Numbered from the stretch's first letter, positions 1 through 10,134 are shown. The stretch: 43,159 nucleotides of DNA from Acinetobacter pragensis (GCF_001605895.1 NZ_LUAW01000031.1:1-43159), one strand, 5' to 3'. Numbers and translations: made by a program. The notes: generated by a model not told the origin, from the sequence alone.

Positions 1-157
1 AAGCCAGTTCAGGCGTGACCGTGACATAAGACTGCACTTGCGCATCGATTTTTTCAATGCGTTTTAAATAGTGTTCGGTAAGTTCGCGAGAAGAGAATTG
101 AGCCGCAGCCAAACCTTCTGTCATTTCACGAACGGATAAGCGATGTAAATCTGTCAT
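1..157 (-). CDS. gatA: GatA, Asp-tRNA(Asn)/Glu-tRNA(Gln) amidotransferase subunit A (5' part only)
   Basis: Only the first 52 codons are in the window; the gene runs off the left edge. The ATG is at 157-155 on the minus strand, and the translation begins [20 protein letters not shown], the usual GatA N-terminal helix preceding the amidase-signature domain, which lies outside. GatA releases ammonia from glutamine for conversion of misacylated Glu-tRNA(Gln)/Asp-tRNA(Asn). It lies 53 nt downstream of gatC on the same strand, which supports the assignment; gatB would be expected further left. Confidence 0.85.
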   Translation of the reverse strand, partial: MTDLHRLSVREMTEGLAAAQFSSRELTEHYLKRIEKIDAQVQSYVTVTPELA

Positions 158-210
158 GAGAAATAATTCTTTACGTTTAATTTTAAGAAAATAGATGAAC
201 TGAGCAGTAA

Positions 211-525
211 TTACTCAATTACGCGCGGGACAAGGTACAAGCCGTCTTGTGTTGCAGGAGCAACAGCTTGATATTCCTCACGATGATTTTCTTCAGTCAC
301 CACATCTTCACGTAATGGCTGCGGGTTGTCGAATGGACTCTTCAGCGGTTCAACACCGTCAGTATTGATGCCTTTTAAAGTTTCCATCATGCCTAAAATT
401 TTATTTAAACTTTGAGCATATTCAGCAGATTGAGCCTCATTCAGCGATAATCGAGCCAAATGGGCGATTGCTGAAACTGTTTGTGCATTGAGATCTGCAG
501 AATGCTGTGCATCCGATGTAGACAT
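211..525 (-). CDS. gatC: GatC, Asp/Glu-tRNA amidotransferase subunit C
   Basis: This 104-residue protein matches the small GatC subunit, which wraps around GatA and stabilises the GatCAB complex in the cytoplasm. Visible family features are an N-terminal helix ([15 protein letters not shown], residues 19-33), the stretch [20 protein letters not shown] and the PLREDVVTE segment near residues 70-79. Length is close to the usual 95-105 residues. It is first in a leftward gatC-gatA unit and is divergent from mreB across about 130 bp. On the minus strand in that gap TTGAAC (594-589) and TATAAC (573-568) could form a promoter, but the spacing is only 15 nt, so this is weak. Confidence 0.93.
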   Translation of the reverse strand: MSTSDAQHSADLNAQTVSAIAHLARLSLNEAQSAEYAQSLNKILGMMETLKGINTDGVEPLKSPFDNPQPLREDVVTEENHREEYQAVAPATQDGLYLVPRVIE

Positions 526-636
526 AACATTACCTAATCAGTATTAAAAAATTTCAAATTATCGTGCGTTATAATAAGCGATTGACTTGTTCAAATCATC
601 ACATTTAGTTAAAGTTGCCACCTTGCGTCCACATAA

Positions 637-1704
<1,068 letters not shown>

Positions 1705-1720
1705 GAAAAGGACTGGGCGG

Positions 1721-2578
1721 GTGCAAACTCAACTGTTTTCAAGACAGCCGCCATCTTTTCGCTCATTTATCATTGCGGTGATTGCATGCTTGGTAGTGCT
1801 TTTCTTTGATTGGCGCATGCCGCATGTAATTCAACCGGCAAGAGACGTCTTGTATGCAGCTTATAATCCTATTTATGCTGCAGCAAGCTATCCAGTGTTA
1901 TCGCGAGAATGGCTGAATCAACAAACCAAGTCTGAAGCTCAATTGCGCCGTGAAAATACCGCGATGCAAGCTGAACTGCTTCAGGCGCAAGTCCGTTTGC
2001 AAAAACTTTCTGAACTTTCTGCAGAAAATACCCGTTTGCGCGGCTTGCTGGACACACCTTTAATTATCGATGGCCGCATGGAAATTGCAGAAGTCATCGG
2101 CACCGATGCAGATCCGCTCCGTCATATTATTGTGATCAACCGCGGGGCAAGCAGCCAGCTGAAAGTCGGTCAAACGGTGCTGGATGATAAAGGCATTATG
2201 GGGCAGATCGTCAATGTCTACCCGCACAGCAGCCGTATTATGCTGCTGTCTGATAAAGAGCATTCACTGTCAGTCCGTTTGGAGCGTACAGGAATGCGTG
2301 CAATTGTCAGCGGTACAGGCGATCTTGGGCGTTTGAAAATGGAATATGTTCCGACCAGCGCCAACATTAAAGCAGGTGAGAAGGTGTATAGCTCCGGGCT
2401 TGGGGCGCATTTCCCCGCTGGCTATCTAGTCGGGACTGTTTCTAAAGTACAGCGTCATAATTCAGGTGAATTTGCACAAATAGATGTGATTCCAGCCGCA
2501 CAATTGGCGGGCGGGCATCATGTGGTGGTGCTGTTTTCTGATTCATTAGCGATGGAGCAGCCAAATGCAGATCGCTAA
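1721..2578 (+). CDS. mreC: MreC, rod-shape-determining periplasmic protein
   Basis: MreC is a bitopic inner-membrane protein that links MreB/MreD with the periplasmic PBP2-RodA synthase. The product has a short cytoplasmic N terminus, one hydrophobic helix (about residues 15-32, SFIIAVIACLVVLFF), a coiled coil (about 67-105, rich in Leu/Glu/Arg heptads) and the two beta-barrel C-terminal domain with VINRGASSQLKVGQTV (about 137-152). At 285 residues it is within the normal range. The start is GTG at 1721. Its last 14 nt overlap mreD, which implies translational coupling. Confidence 0.95.
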   Translation: MQTQLFSRQPPSFRSFIIAVIACLVVLFFDWRMPHVIQPARDVLYAAYNPIYAAASYPVLSREWLNQQTKSEAQLRRENTAMQAELLQAQVRLQKLSELSAENTRLRGLLDTPLIIDGRMEIAEVIGTDADPLRHIIVINRGASSQLKVGQTVLDDKGIMGQIVNVYPHSSRIMLLSDKEHSLSVRLERTGMRAIVSGTGDLGRLKMEYVPTSANIKAGEKVYSSGLGAHFPAGYLVGTVSKVQRHNSGEFAQIDVIPAAQLAGGHHVVVLFSDSLAMEQPNADR

Positions 2579-3056
2579 GCTGAGCCGTCCGACCAATCGA
2601 GATCCATTGATTGCCATTATTGTTTCGGTGATCATGGCATCGGCGCTGATGGTCTATCCATTGTCTTATGAATTGTCGGGCTGGCGTCCGTTATTCATGC
2701 TGATGATTACGCTGTTTTGGGTGTTGTGCCAGCCGACGTGGTGCGGAGTATGGTTTGCATTCGGCACAGGCCTTTTTGTTGATTTGCTGGTCGATGCGCC
2801 GTTGGGCATGAATGCGCTGAGTTTTGTGCTGATCGGTTTTCTGGCCCGTTTTTTGACGCGTGAACGCCGTATTTTAACTTTCAGCAATCTGTGGATTATT
2901 AGCTCCATTGCTGTTGTTGCGCACCTATTTCTGATTTGGATGGCGCAAGTGATGAGTGGAGTGCATTTTTCCTTTGCGCGCCATTGGCAGCCGCTGCTGA
3001 GCAGTATTCTGGTTTGGCCAATCATTTATTATGTATTGAAAAAATGGCGAATTTAA
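2565..3056 (+). CDS. mreD: MreD, rod-shape-determining membrane protein
   Basis: MreD is a small polytopic inner-membrane protein of the elongasome. The 163-residue product is mostly hydrophobic with about five membrane segments, and carries the family stretch GLFVDLLVDAPLGMNALSF (around residues 69-87), which is the best recognisable MreD signature. It overlaps mreC by 14 nt at its start and maf by 13 nt at its end, so the three are likely translated in a coupled way. Confidence 0.93.
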   Translation: MQIAKLSRPTNRDPLIAIIVSVIMASALMVYPLSYELSGWRPLFMLMITLFWVLCQPTWCGVWFAFGTGLFVDLLVDAPLGMNALSFVLIGFLARFLTRERRILTFSNLWIISSIAVVAHLFLIWMAQVMSGVHFSFARHWQPLLSSILVWPIIYYVLKKWRI

Positions 3057-3610
3057 TTCTTGCGTCCAGTTCGCCGCGGCGTAAGGAACTGCTTGGCCAG
3101 CTGGGGCTGAGCTTTGATATTTTCAGCCCAGATGTCGATGAATCTGTATTAGCCGGTGAGTCGGCTGCGGTTTATGTCGAACGCTTAGCAAGAGTGAAGG
3201 CGCAAGCTGTTCAGCTGCGCTTTCCGGAAGCGCTGATTGTCGCTGCCGACACCAGCTTGGGAGTCGACGGCCGCATTTTAGGCAAGCCCGAATCTAAACA
3301 GCATGCTTTTGAGATATGGGCGCAAATCTCAGGACGAAAACATGATGTTTTTTCAGGTGTTTGCGTACGTACAAAAGAACAAATTTGCAGTATAGTAGTA
3401 CGGACGCAAGTTGAGTTTCAGACCTTAAGCCTTCACGATATGGAAGATTACTGGGCGACAGGTGAGCCTTTGGGCAAGGCGGGAGCCTATGCAATTCAAG
3501 GCATTGCAGCGCGCTATATTCCGCGCATTGAAGGCAGTTATTCCAATGTGGTCGGATTGCCTCTGCACGAAACTGCACAGTTATTAATGCGTTTTAAAAT
3601 GAAGATATGA
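3044..3610 (+). CDS. maf: Maf/YhdE-type nucleoside triphosphate pyrophosphatase (dTTP/UTP type)
   Basis: Maf proteins hydrolyse non-canonical or excess nucleoside triphosphates to monophosphate and diphosphate; the YhdE subgroup prefers dTTP and UTP. The N-terminal signature LASSSPRRKELLGQLG (residues 5-20) is diagnostic, and the catalytic Asp lies in VAADTSLGVDGRILGKP. An in-frame ATG at 2936 exists, but it would overlap mreD by 120 nt and add non-family sequence; the start at 3044 gives 188 residues beginning MANLILASSS. Its position between mreD and rng is the same as yhdE in Enterobacteria. The substrate is inferred from that subgroup, not proven by a residue visible here. Confidence 0.93.
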   Translation: MANLILASSSPRRKELLGQLGLSFDIFSPDVDESVLAGESAAVYVERLARVKAQAVQLRFPEALIVAADTSLGVDGRILGKPESKQHAFEIWAQISGRKHDVFSGVCVRTKEQICSIVVRTQVEFQTLSLHDMEDYWATGEPLGKAGAYAIQGIAARYIPRIEGSYSNVVGLPLHETAQLLMRFKMKI

Positions 3611-3675
3611 CAGACAGTTAAGGCGCTAAATTAACTGCTGAACACAAGAATTTTTATAATGTTTTGAGTTTTATT

Positions 3676-5130
3676 ATGTCTGACGAGTTATTGATTAACG
3701 TCACACCGATGGAGTGCCGTGTTGCGTTAATCGAAAATGGTACAGTCAATGAGTTATTTGTTGAGCGTACTGTAAAACGCGGTTTAGTCGGCAATATTTA
3801 CAAGGGTAAAGTCGTTCGGGTGCTGCCGGGCATGCAGGCGGCTTTTGTGGATATCGGCCTGTCGCGTACTGCATTTTTGCATATCAATGATATGGTGTGG
3901 CCAAAAAATCAGCCGACGCCGAATGTCTTTGAATTGCTGCAGCCGGGTCAAATTCTGACCGTTCAAGTCATGAAGGATATGCTGGGCACGAAAGGCGCGC
4001 GTTTAAGCACAGATCTTTCTATTCCTTCCCGCTATTTAGTGATGATGCCTTTTGGCAGCCATACAGGCGTATCACAGCGTATTGAATCTGAAGCAGAGCG
4101 TGACCGCCTGCGCAGCATGATTGAGCGTATTCAGGCCGAACATAAGCTGCCTGGCTCTGTTATTGTGCGTACTGCAGCGGAAGGCATTGCAGAAGAAGAA
4201 ATCGCGCAGGATATGGCGTATTTGGCAAAGCTGTGGGAATTTATTCAGCGCAAGCAAAAAATCATTGCAGTGCCGTCACTGATTTTTGAAGAACTGCCTT
4301 TGCCGCAGCGGGTGATCCGTGATCTGGCGAATGAAGATACCTCTAAAATTCATGTCGATTCACGGGAAATTCACGCCAAATTAGTTGAATTTGTCGATGA
4401 GTTTGTACCGAGCATGCGGGACCGGCTCATCCATTATCCGGGTGAGCGTCCTATCTTTGACTTATATAATGTCGAAGAAGATATTCAAAAAGCGCTGCAG
4501 ACACGCGTTGCGCTGAAGTCGGGCGGCTATCTGATGATCGATCAGACCGAAGCGATGACGACCATTGATGTCAATACCGGTTCTTATGTCGGCGGCCGGA
4601 CACTGGAAGATACGGTTTTCAAAACCAATATGGAAGCCACGCAAGTGATTGCTCGCCAGCTTCGACTGCGCAATTTAGGCGGCATTATCATTATTGATTT
4701 CATTGATATGCAAGAAGCGCATCATCGTGAACAGGTAATGAACCAGTTTGACAAAATGCTGGAGCGGGATCACGCCAAAACCAAAATCACCCAAGTATCT
4801 GAGCTGGGCTTGGTGGAAATGACCCGTAAGCGGACCCGTGAATCTTTAGAACATCTGCTGTGTGAGTCATGTCCGACTTGTCAGGGACGCGGTTATGTGA
4901 AAACAGCAGAGACAGTGTGTTACGAAATCTTTCGGGAAATTTTGCGATATGCGCGGGCTTTCGACAATCAGAGTGGCTTTACTGTCGTTGCGCATCCCTC
5001 TGTGATTGACCGCTTATTAACGGCAGAAGCGCCAGCAGTCTCTGATTTAGAGCACTTCATCAGTGGTGTGATTAAGTTTCAGGTGGAAAATTTATATACG
5101 CAAGAGCAATACGATATCATCTTAAGCTGA
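3676..5130 (+). CDS. rng: Ribonuclease G
   Basis: RNase G is a 5'-end-dependent endoribonuclease that matures the 5' end of 16S rRNA and cleaves some mRNAs. The product (484 residues from ATG 3676) has an S1-like RNA-binding region near residues 35-125, the DNase I-like catalytic core with TTIDVNTG and IIDFIDM (the acidic residues that bind magnesium), and the zinc-link CESCPTCQGRG. It lacks the long C-terminal scaffold of RNase E, so it is Rng rather than Rne. A TTG four codons upstream (3664) is in frame, but the ATG at 3676 matches the usual MSDELLINVTP start. It is last in the mre operon. Confidence 0.96.
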   Translation: MSDELLINVTPMECRVALIENGTVNELFVERTVKRGLVGNIYKGKVVRVLPGMQAAFVDIGLSRTAFLHINDMVWPKNQPTPNVFELLQPGQILTVQVMKDMLGTKGARLSTDLSIPSRYLVMMPFGSHTGVSQRIESEAERDRLRSMIERIQAEHKLPGSVIVRTAAEGIAEEEIAQDMAYLAKLWEFIQRKQKIIAVPSLIFEELPLPQRVIRDLANEDTSKIHVDSREIHAKLVEFVDEFVPSMRDRLIHYPGERPIFDLYNVEEDIQKALQTRVALKSGGYLMIDQTEAMTTIDVNTGSYVGGRTLEDTVFKTNMEATQVIARQLRLRNLGGIIIIDFIDMQEAHHREQVMNQFDKMLERDHAKTKITQVSELGLVEMTRKRTRESLEHLLCESCPTCQGRGYVKTAETVCYEIFREILRYARAFDNQSGFTVVAHPSVIDRLLTAEAPAVSDLEHFISGVIKFQVENLYTQEQYDIILS

Positions 5131-5172
5131 AATTGTAACAGAATATCGTTAAACACTTGTTACAACTGAAAT

Positions 5173-5200
5173 TTTACTTTTAATCTGTATTTTTTATACT
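5173..5200 (+). promoter_or_regulatory. possible sigma70 promoter of the small gene at 5258
   Basis: TTTACT (5173-5178) and TATACT (5195-5200) are separated by 16 nt and lie about 60 nt upstream of the small gene. Just upstream, an inverted repeat TTGTAACA (5133-5140) / TGTTACAA (5158-5165) follows the rng stop codon and could be an operator or part of a weak terminator. This is pattern matching only. Confidence 0.4.
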
Positions 5201-5257
5201 TAACACATCGAATAGCCAAAACCTTTTTTGAACAGGTTTAGCAAAATGAGGTGTGAT

Positions 5258-5431
5258 ATGGGTGTCAGTAAAGCAGTAATGAGTACAGGTTTAAAGCATA
5301 TGCTGGATGCTAAAACAATGCATTCGGCTTATATCGTCGATGAACGCGGCAATGAAGTGCAAATTACAGCATCAATGATCCGCACCGCGTGCCATCAATT
5401 ATTAAAACAATGCCGAAATATTAAAAATTAA
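5258..5431 (+). CDS. small conserved-looking protein, possibly PA1571-like
   Basis: A 57-residue product starting at ATG 5258, chosen because GAGG (5248-5251) sits six bases before it; in-frame TTG 5228 and ATG 5246 are alternatives. The sequence is soluble and basic at its end, with the core AYIVDERGNEVQITASMI (residues 24-41) followed by RTACHQLLKQC. The pattern 'I-x-D-x-x-G-x-E-x-x-IT-x-x-MI-x-x-AC' resembles small gammaproteobacterial proteins of the PA1571 type as I remember them; function is unknown. It has its own likely promoter and a strong terminator overlapping its stop codon, so it seems to be a monocistronic real gene. Confidence 0.75.
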   Translation: MGVSKAVMSTGLKHMLDAKTMHSAYIVDERGNEVQITASMIRTACHQLLKQCRNIKN

Positions 5432-5457
5432 GGGGCTAATTTAAGCCCCTTAATTTT
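5428..5457 (+). terminator. rho-independent terminator of the small gene
   Basis: A perfect 10-bp stem TTAAGGGGCT (5428-5437) / AGCCCCTTAA (5444-5453) with a 6-nt loop is followed by TTTTA. The stop codon TAA (5429-5431) lies inside the left arm. Confidence 0.85.
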
Positions 5458-5537
5458 ATCTGAATAATTATTTGATCATTTTTTGAAATATTAATTTTTC
5501 TGAATGCAAAATTATATTGGCAATATCTTCCATAGGG

Positions 5538-6917
5538 TCAGCTAACCGCCTGAAGCTTTGGGTTATCTTTGTTAACGATCTCTTCAAAGCGCTGAATTTC
5601 TTCTTCCAAATGTGTCAGCAGGTTTTGCATTTTCGGCAATGCGTTGCGGCAGGCGGTTAAACCCACTTCCAATTTATCTAAATAGCTGGTCATGGTGATG
5701 TTCAGCGCTTGGCCATCTAGCACAATAGAGGCCGGGTAGAGCGCATCTAAACGCGCGCCATTCCAGTATAAAGGTTCGCGTGGGCCAGGCACATTCGAAA
5801 TAACCAAATTGAAAGCTTGGCGCTTCGGCATCAGGCCGGACGCAATATTTAAGCCGGCAGCACCATACACAAAGGCACTATAATTTAGAATTTGATTGGC
5901 GTTCATCCGCTTAAAGCGTTCCTTCGCATTTAAAACACTGCGGCGGACAATTTTAAGACGTTCTAAAGGGTCTTCTTTATGGGTGCCTAGATTTGCCAAA
6001 ATCATGGTAATGCGGTTTGACAGATCCGAATCGTCCGTCCGTACCGATGCAGGGACCATAGCGATCAAAGGTTTTTTAGGCAAGGCGTTTTGGCTGATGA
6101 GATATTCACGCAATGCGCCTGAACAAATGGCAAGGACGATATCGTTAATGGTTACGCCCAGTTCTTTGGCGATATGGGCCAGTCTTGAAAATTCAAAGGA
6201 TTGGGCCGCAAAACGGCGTGACGAACTGACACGCTGATTCAGAATCGAGCTGGGCGCTTGAAAGCTGGAGACATAGTCCGGATTGCGCCCCATGTCTTTC
6301 ATGACGGTTTGTGACAATTCATACATTACACGCGGCGTTGATTCAAGCTGGCCCTTTAAACCGGCAATCAAGCCTTGAATACGGCTGGCTTTTGGCTGTT
6401 TCAGCCGTTTCAAACGCGGACCTTCTACACACCAAGGCGGCACAATGCGTTTGGCATTCGGATCGTCAGAGAGAGACTTCTCAACTAGGCGCATGCCTGC
6501 TATGCCGTCGACCATTGCATGGTGGATTTTGAAATACATGGCAAAACGGTTGCCTTCTATGCCTTCAATGATGTGGCAGGTCCAAAGCGGTTTGGCGCGG
6601 TCAATCAGGGTGCTGTGTTCTTGAGAGATATAGGTCAAAAGCTCGCGGATACGGCCGGGGTGCGGCAGGGCGATGTGGCGGAAATGGTGATCCAAATCGA
6701 ACTCTTCATCTTCATCCCAAAAAAAACCATTGAGGCGGTTGTTGAACGGAGCGACTGGAATGGATTTTGAATTTCGGATATCTGTAACTAAATCTTGGAT
6801 AAAACTGGATGGTGCATTATCTGGAATCGTAAATAAAAATAAACCGCCAACATGCATCGGCTGCTGACGCTTTTCTAAAGTGAGAAAAATAAAATCAATC
6901 GGATGTAATGGACGCAT
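5538..6917 (-). CDS. wax ester synthase/acyl-CoA:diacylglycerol acyltransferase (WS/DGAT)
   Basis: This bifunctional enzyme esterifies fatty alcohols or diacylglycerol with acyl-CoA to make storage wax esters and triacylglycerols, and is associated with the membrane and lipid inclusions. The 459-residue length is that of Acinetobacter AtfA. The catalytic motif HHAMVDG is at residues 132-138, the PLW motif at 110-112 and the C-terminal ISNVPGPREPLYWNG segment is intact. It is preceded by its own intergenic region and a terminator from cysH, so it appears monocistronic. Symbols used for homologues are atfA or wax-dgaT. Confidence 0.95.
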   Translation of the reverse strand: MRPLHPIDFIFLTLEKRQQPMHVGGLFLFTIPDNAPSSFIQDLVTDIRNSKSIPVAPFNNRLNGFFWDEDEEFDLDHHFRHIALPHPGRIRELLTYISQEHSTLIDRAKPLWTCHIIEGIEGNRFAMYFKIHHAMVDGIAGMRLVEKSLSDDPNAKRIVPPWCVEGPRLKRLKQPKASRIQGLIAGLKGQLESTPRVMYELSQTVMKDMGRNPDYVSSFQAPSSILNQRVSSSRRFAAQSFEFSRLAHIAKELGVTINDIVLAICSGALREYLISQNALPKKPLIAMVPASVRTDDSDLSNRITMILANLGTHKEDPLERLKIVRRSVLNAKERFKRMNANQILNYSAFVYGAAGLNIASGLMPKRQAFNLVISNVPGPREPLYWNGARLDALYPASIVLDGQALNITMTSYLDKLEVGLTACRNALPKMQNLLTHLEEEIQRFEEIVNKDNPKLQAVS

Positions 6918-7045
6918 AGCGTGGATTGCCTCACTGCAATATCTAGGGACGCTCCTATATGAGCAGCCTTGTTAGAATTATAAATTACTTAGAAAGTATA
7001 GCGGTTTTCAAGCAGAATAAAACTGCTTTATATGTATCAAAGCGT

Positions 7046-7075
7046 TGAAAAAAACCACTGCTGAGGCAATGGTTT
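7046..7075 (-). terminator. terminator downstream of cysH
   Basis: Read on the minus strand, AAACCATTGC (7075-7066) and GCAGTGGTTT (7061-7052) form a 10-bp stem with one G-U pair and the loop CTCA, followed by a run of T. It lies just past the cysH stop. Confidence 0.8.
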
Positions 7076-7083
7076 AGTCTTGA

Positions 7084-7818
7084 TTATTTCCTTAAGTTGC
7101 CGGCGTGCAGCCCGCATTCTTTATGGGTGGCGTCTTCCCACCACCAGCGCCCTTCACGTTCATGCTGATTCGGCAGTACCGGGCGTGTGCAAGGCTCACA
7201 CCCAATAGAAATAAACCCGCGCTCATGCAACGGATTATAAGGGATTTCCATTAAACGGATATAGTTCCAGACATCGGCACTAGACCAATTGGCTAAAGGG
7301 TTGTATTTAATCAGCTGCTTGCCCGGCCCAGAGAAACCTGCATCAGCTTGCACGACAGGAATTTCATTGCGGGTGCCCGGGCTCTGATCTTTACGCTGAC
7401 CGGTAATCCAGCCGTCTAAAGTGGCCAGTTTTTTACGCAGGGGCTGAACTTTCCGAATTCCGCAGCATTCTTTGTGGTCATCCTGATAAAAGCTGAAGAG
7501 GCCTTTTTCAGTCACTAATTGCTGAACTGCTTCAGTTTCAGGGAAGCAAATTTCAATATCAATATTATAGTGTTTACGCACGGTTTCAATGAATTGATAC
7601 GTTTCGGCATGCAGACGGCCTGTATCCAGGCTGAAAACACGGAAGGGTTTGCCTAAATGCGAGGCCATATCAATCAGAACCACATCTTCTGCGCCGGAAA
7701 ATGAAATTGCAATTTCACCTTCTTGGCTTAAAGCAAGCTCAATAATTTCATTTGGAGATTTGTCGGCATATTCAGATGCAAGCGCATCTACGATATCAAT
7801 TGTAGGGATTGTAGTCAT
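7084..7818 (-). CDS. cysH: CysH, adenylyl-sulfate/phosphoadenylyl-sulfate reductase, iron-sulfur type
   Basis: CysH reduces activated sulfate to sulfite with thioredoxin in assimilatory sulfur metabolism. The PP-loop motif ISFSGAEDV is at residues 38-46. Two cysteine pairs, CC at 118-119 (HKECCGIRK) and C207/C210 (IGCEPC), are the [4Fe-4S] ligands found in APS reductases and in the iron-sulfur PAPS reductases, and absent from enterobacterial CysH. The C-terminal ECGLH (234-238) carries the catalytic Cys235. By family knowledge the cluster favours APS as substrate. It is a single gene here, and no other cys gene is adjacent. Confidence 0.93.
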   Translation of the reverse strand: MTTIPTIDIVDALASEYADKSPNEIIELALSQEGEIAISFSGAEDVVLIDMASHLGKPFRVFSLDTGRLHAETYQFIETVRKHYNIDIEICFPETEAVQQLVTEKGLFSFYQDDHKECCGIRKVQPLRKKLATLDGWITGQRKDQSPGTRNEIPVVQADAGFSGPGKQLIKYNPLANWSSADVWNYIRLMEIPYNPLHERGFISIGCEPCTRPVLPNQHEREGRWWWEDATHKECGLHAGNLRK

Positions 7819-8015
7819 GTATGTCCTGGCTATAGGCTTGGAACTTCAAAACCTATATTAATTTATTTCACAACTATTTTAATAGAATTGATAATCACGA
7901 CTTATCACTAAAAAATAAATACTTATGAAAAAAATAGATTTAAAAAAGAGCAACGCAAAAGTCATTTCTTAAGCTATGATAGTGCAAATTTTTTTCACTG
8001 AGATTGGGAGAGTCC

Positions 8016-8633
8016 ATGGAAATCGTATGTCTTGATTTAGAAGGTGTTTTAGTTCCAGAAATCTGGATTAATTTCGCTAAGAAAACTGGAATTAAAGAAT
8101 TAGAGGCCACTACGCGCGATATTCCTGACTACGATGTACTGATGACTCAGCGCCTGAATATCTTAAAGCAGCATGGTTTGGGTTTAGATGATATTCAGGC
8201 GGTTATTGCCGATATGGGGCCATTTCCAGGCGCGAAAGAATTTGTAAAATGGGTAAGCACACATTTTCAGCTGATTATTTTGTCTGATACTTTCTATGAA
8301 TTTGCTCATCCTTTAATGAAGCAATTAGATTGGCCGACTATTTTTTGCCATAAATTAGAAACTGATGAAAATGGCATGATTACAGATTACAAACTGCGCC
8401 AGCCGGATCAAAAGCGTCAGGCTGTGAAAGCGCTGCACGGTTTGAATTTCCGTGTGATTGCAGCCGGTGATTCATATAATGACACCACTATGCTGGGCGA
8501 AGCAGATCATGGCTTCTTATTTGATGCGCCTGAAAATGTGATTGCAGAATTTCCGCAGTTTCCGCCAATTAATGGTTATGAGGCATTGAAAGAAGCTATC
8601 CGCAAATCATCAGTGCGAAATATTCCAGCTTGA
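8016..8633 (+). CDS. thrH: ThrH, phosphoserine phosphatase/homoserine phosphotransferase
   Basis: ThrH is a HAD-superfamily enzyme that dephosphorylates phosphoserine and can transfer the phosphate to homoserine, linking serine and threonine synthesis. From ATG 8016 the product has 205 residues, the same as Pseudomonas ThrH. HAD motif I is the variant DLEGVLVPE (from Asp7, DxE instead of DxD), typical of ThrH; motif II is IILSDT and motif IV is AAGDSYNDT. A TTG four codons upstream is in frame, but GGGAG at 8006-8010 fits the ATG. Transcription ends in the hairpin at 8669-8689. Confidence 0.94.
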   Translation: MEIVCLDLEGVLVPEIWINFAKKTGIKELEATTRDIPDYDVLMTQRLNILKQHGLGLDDIQAVIADMGPFPGAKEFVKWVSTHFQLIILSDTFYEFAHPLMKQLDWPTIFCHKLETDENGMITDYKLRQPDQKRQAVKALHGLNFRVIAAGDSYNDTTMLGEADHGFLFDAPENVIAEFPQFPPINGYEALKEAIRKSSVRNIPA

Positions 8634-8668
8634 TTTAACGCTGCAGAATTTTTATTGCAGAAAAAGAG

Positions 8669-8695
8669 AAGGGCGCCAATGGCGCCCTTTCTTGT
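8669..8695. terminator. bidirectional terminator between thrH and the fadL-like gene
   Basis: AAGGGCGCC (8669-8677) / GGCGCCCTT (8681-8689) form a perfect 9-bp stem with a 3-nt loop. T-rich tails occur on both strands, serving thrH (+) and the convergent fadL-like gene (-). Confidence 0.85.
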
Positions 8696-8721
8696 TTAAT
8701 CCTAATTTTTGCAGCGCAAAA

Positions 8722-9888
8722 TTAGAAGCGGTAGCCGATTTTCATGCCATAGCCTAAAGCATGATTGTCTTCAAATGACGCTTTAACATCACCGCCTGTT
8801 TGGGCTTCAGCATCACCTAACCAGAAGTATTTAACACCGGCTTGAATAAAATAGTTTTCAGCAGGACTGTATTGGCCGCCAAGACCGACACTCCAGTAAC
8901 CTTCTGTTGGGCCAAGTGTAGTGACAGGGTTGCCTGCACCCGAATCCCAGCCAATCGCTGCAGTACCTGCCCATTTATCAGTAAACTTGCGAGAAAGGCC
9001 AGCAGTTATAGAGTACTGATCATCTGTGTAATCAATAAGATTTTGCGCTTTGCCTTTAGCAAGTGCAGATGCTTGCGCCAGCAATGCCGGCTTAACGGCA
9101 AATTGATCCCAATGCACCCAGCGTAAATTTGCAAATACTAAAGTATCTGCTGCAATACCGGTTTGCAAATCAACATTTACAGATTGTGGGGTTGTCGCAT
9201 CGACAGTGCTTTCTTTATAAGACAGAAATGAATAAGCAGGATTAATAGATGCAAGAGTTGTAGTTTCTACAGCATCTGCTTTATGTTTGATTTCTGAACG
9301 GTAAGTTACAGAGGCTTTTAAAGCAATTTCAGGAACTTGATAAGCAAAACCTGCTGCCCAGCCATAAGCATCTTTTTGCTCAACATTAATGTTATAGCCG
9401 CTTAATAGTGAGTAGGCATTGCCGCGTAAGTTAATGTTAGCTTTAACTGTTTGCCATACTGGACCCGCATAGATGTTCCAGTTTTCAGTAGGCTGGTAGC
9501 CAATCAATGCTGTTAAATTATTAGTACGGACTTTAACTTTAGTGCTTTCCTTACCGTTGTCAAAAGTGCCTGTATCAAGTCCATAAGTTGCATCTGCACC
9601 AAATGGCTGGTCATAAATCAACCCCAAAGAAATGTTTTCAGTTGCTTGGACTTTAACTGCAGCTCCTGGAAAATAGTAGTCATCTCCCATATCGCTGAGT
9701 TTTTTATTATCTAAGTGAGATGTGCCTTCGACAGTTGGGTCTAAAACAGTGAATGATGCTTCTGCATAGTTTCCAGGCTGAAGAAAGGCTGAAATAGATT
9801 GACCAGAGCGGTCTAATCCTGCTGCAAAAACAGAAGAGGCTGGTAATAAGCTGATTAAAATTGCTTTAGATAACTGGCTGAGCTGCAT
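8722..9888 (-). CDS. FadL-family outer-membrane transport protein (copy 1)
   Basis: FadL-family (OmpP1/Toluene_X) porins are 14-stranded outer-membrane barrels that take up long-chain fatty acids or other hydrophobic compounds. From ATG 9888 (AGGG upstream) the 388-residue product has a signal peptide ending ASSVFA before AGLDRSGQSISAFLQPGNYA. The LGLIYDQPFGADATY stretch and the C-terminal MKIGYRF, ending in Phe as outer-membrane barrels do, support the call. It is closely similar to the next gene upstream, so the two are tandem paralogues. The ligand cannot be read from the sequence. The longer ORF start at 9924 would bury the signal peptide. Confidence 0.92.
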   Translation of the reverse strand: MQLSQLSKAILISLLPASSVFAAGLDRSGQSISAFLQPGNYAEASFTVLDPTVEGTSHLDNKKLSDMGDDYYFPGAAVKVQATENISLGLIYDQPFGADATYGLDTGTFDNGKESTKVKVRTNNLTALIGYQPTENWNIYAGPVWQTVKANINLRGNAYSLLSGYNINVEQKDAYGWAAGFAYQVPEIALKASVTYRSEIKHKADAVETTTLASINPAYSFLSYKESTVDATTPQSVNVDLQTGIAADTLVFANLRWVHWDQFAVKPALLAQASALAKGKAQNLIDYTDDQYSITAGLSRKFTDKWAGTAAIGWDSGAGNPVTTLGPTEGYWSVGLGGQYSPAENYFIQAGVKYFWLGDAEAQTGGDVKASFEDNHALGYGMKIGYRF

Positions 9889-9951
9889 AGTTTTCCCTGT
9901 TTGTAACTTTTCGTGGGTAATCAATGCGAGGAAAGTAACATAATAAAAAAA

Positions 9952-9965
9952 TGAGTAAATACTCA
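9952..9965. promoter_or_regulatory. operator-like inverted repeat upstream of fadL copy 1
   Basis: TGAGTA-AA-TACTCA, perfect 6-bp arms, starts 64 bp upstream of the fadL copy 1 start. Related 14-mers occur at 10013-10026 and upstream of the second fadL gene. Confidence 0.4.
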
Positions 9966-10012
9966 GGAGTGCTCTAGAAATGAACGCTGCAATGCAAAAA
10001 AAAGGGTTGTAT

Positions 10013-10026
10013 AGAGTAAATGTTCT
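10013..10026. promoter_or_regulatory. second operator-like element upstream of fadL copy 1
   Basis: AGAGTA-AA-TGTTCT shares AGAGTAAAT with the element at 11556-11569; the right arm matches the inverted repeat at four of six positions. It lies about 125 bp upstream of the fadL copy 1 start. Confidence 0.3.
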
Positions 10027-10134
10027 ATTTAAAGCAATCTATCTAAATGATTTTTAATGAAAAATAGAGTATTTATTTGCAATTATTATGGGAAGGATTT
10101 TGTGATTTTAAATGATCACTGTTTAATCATTTAA

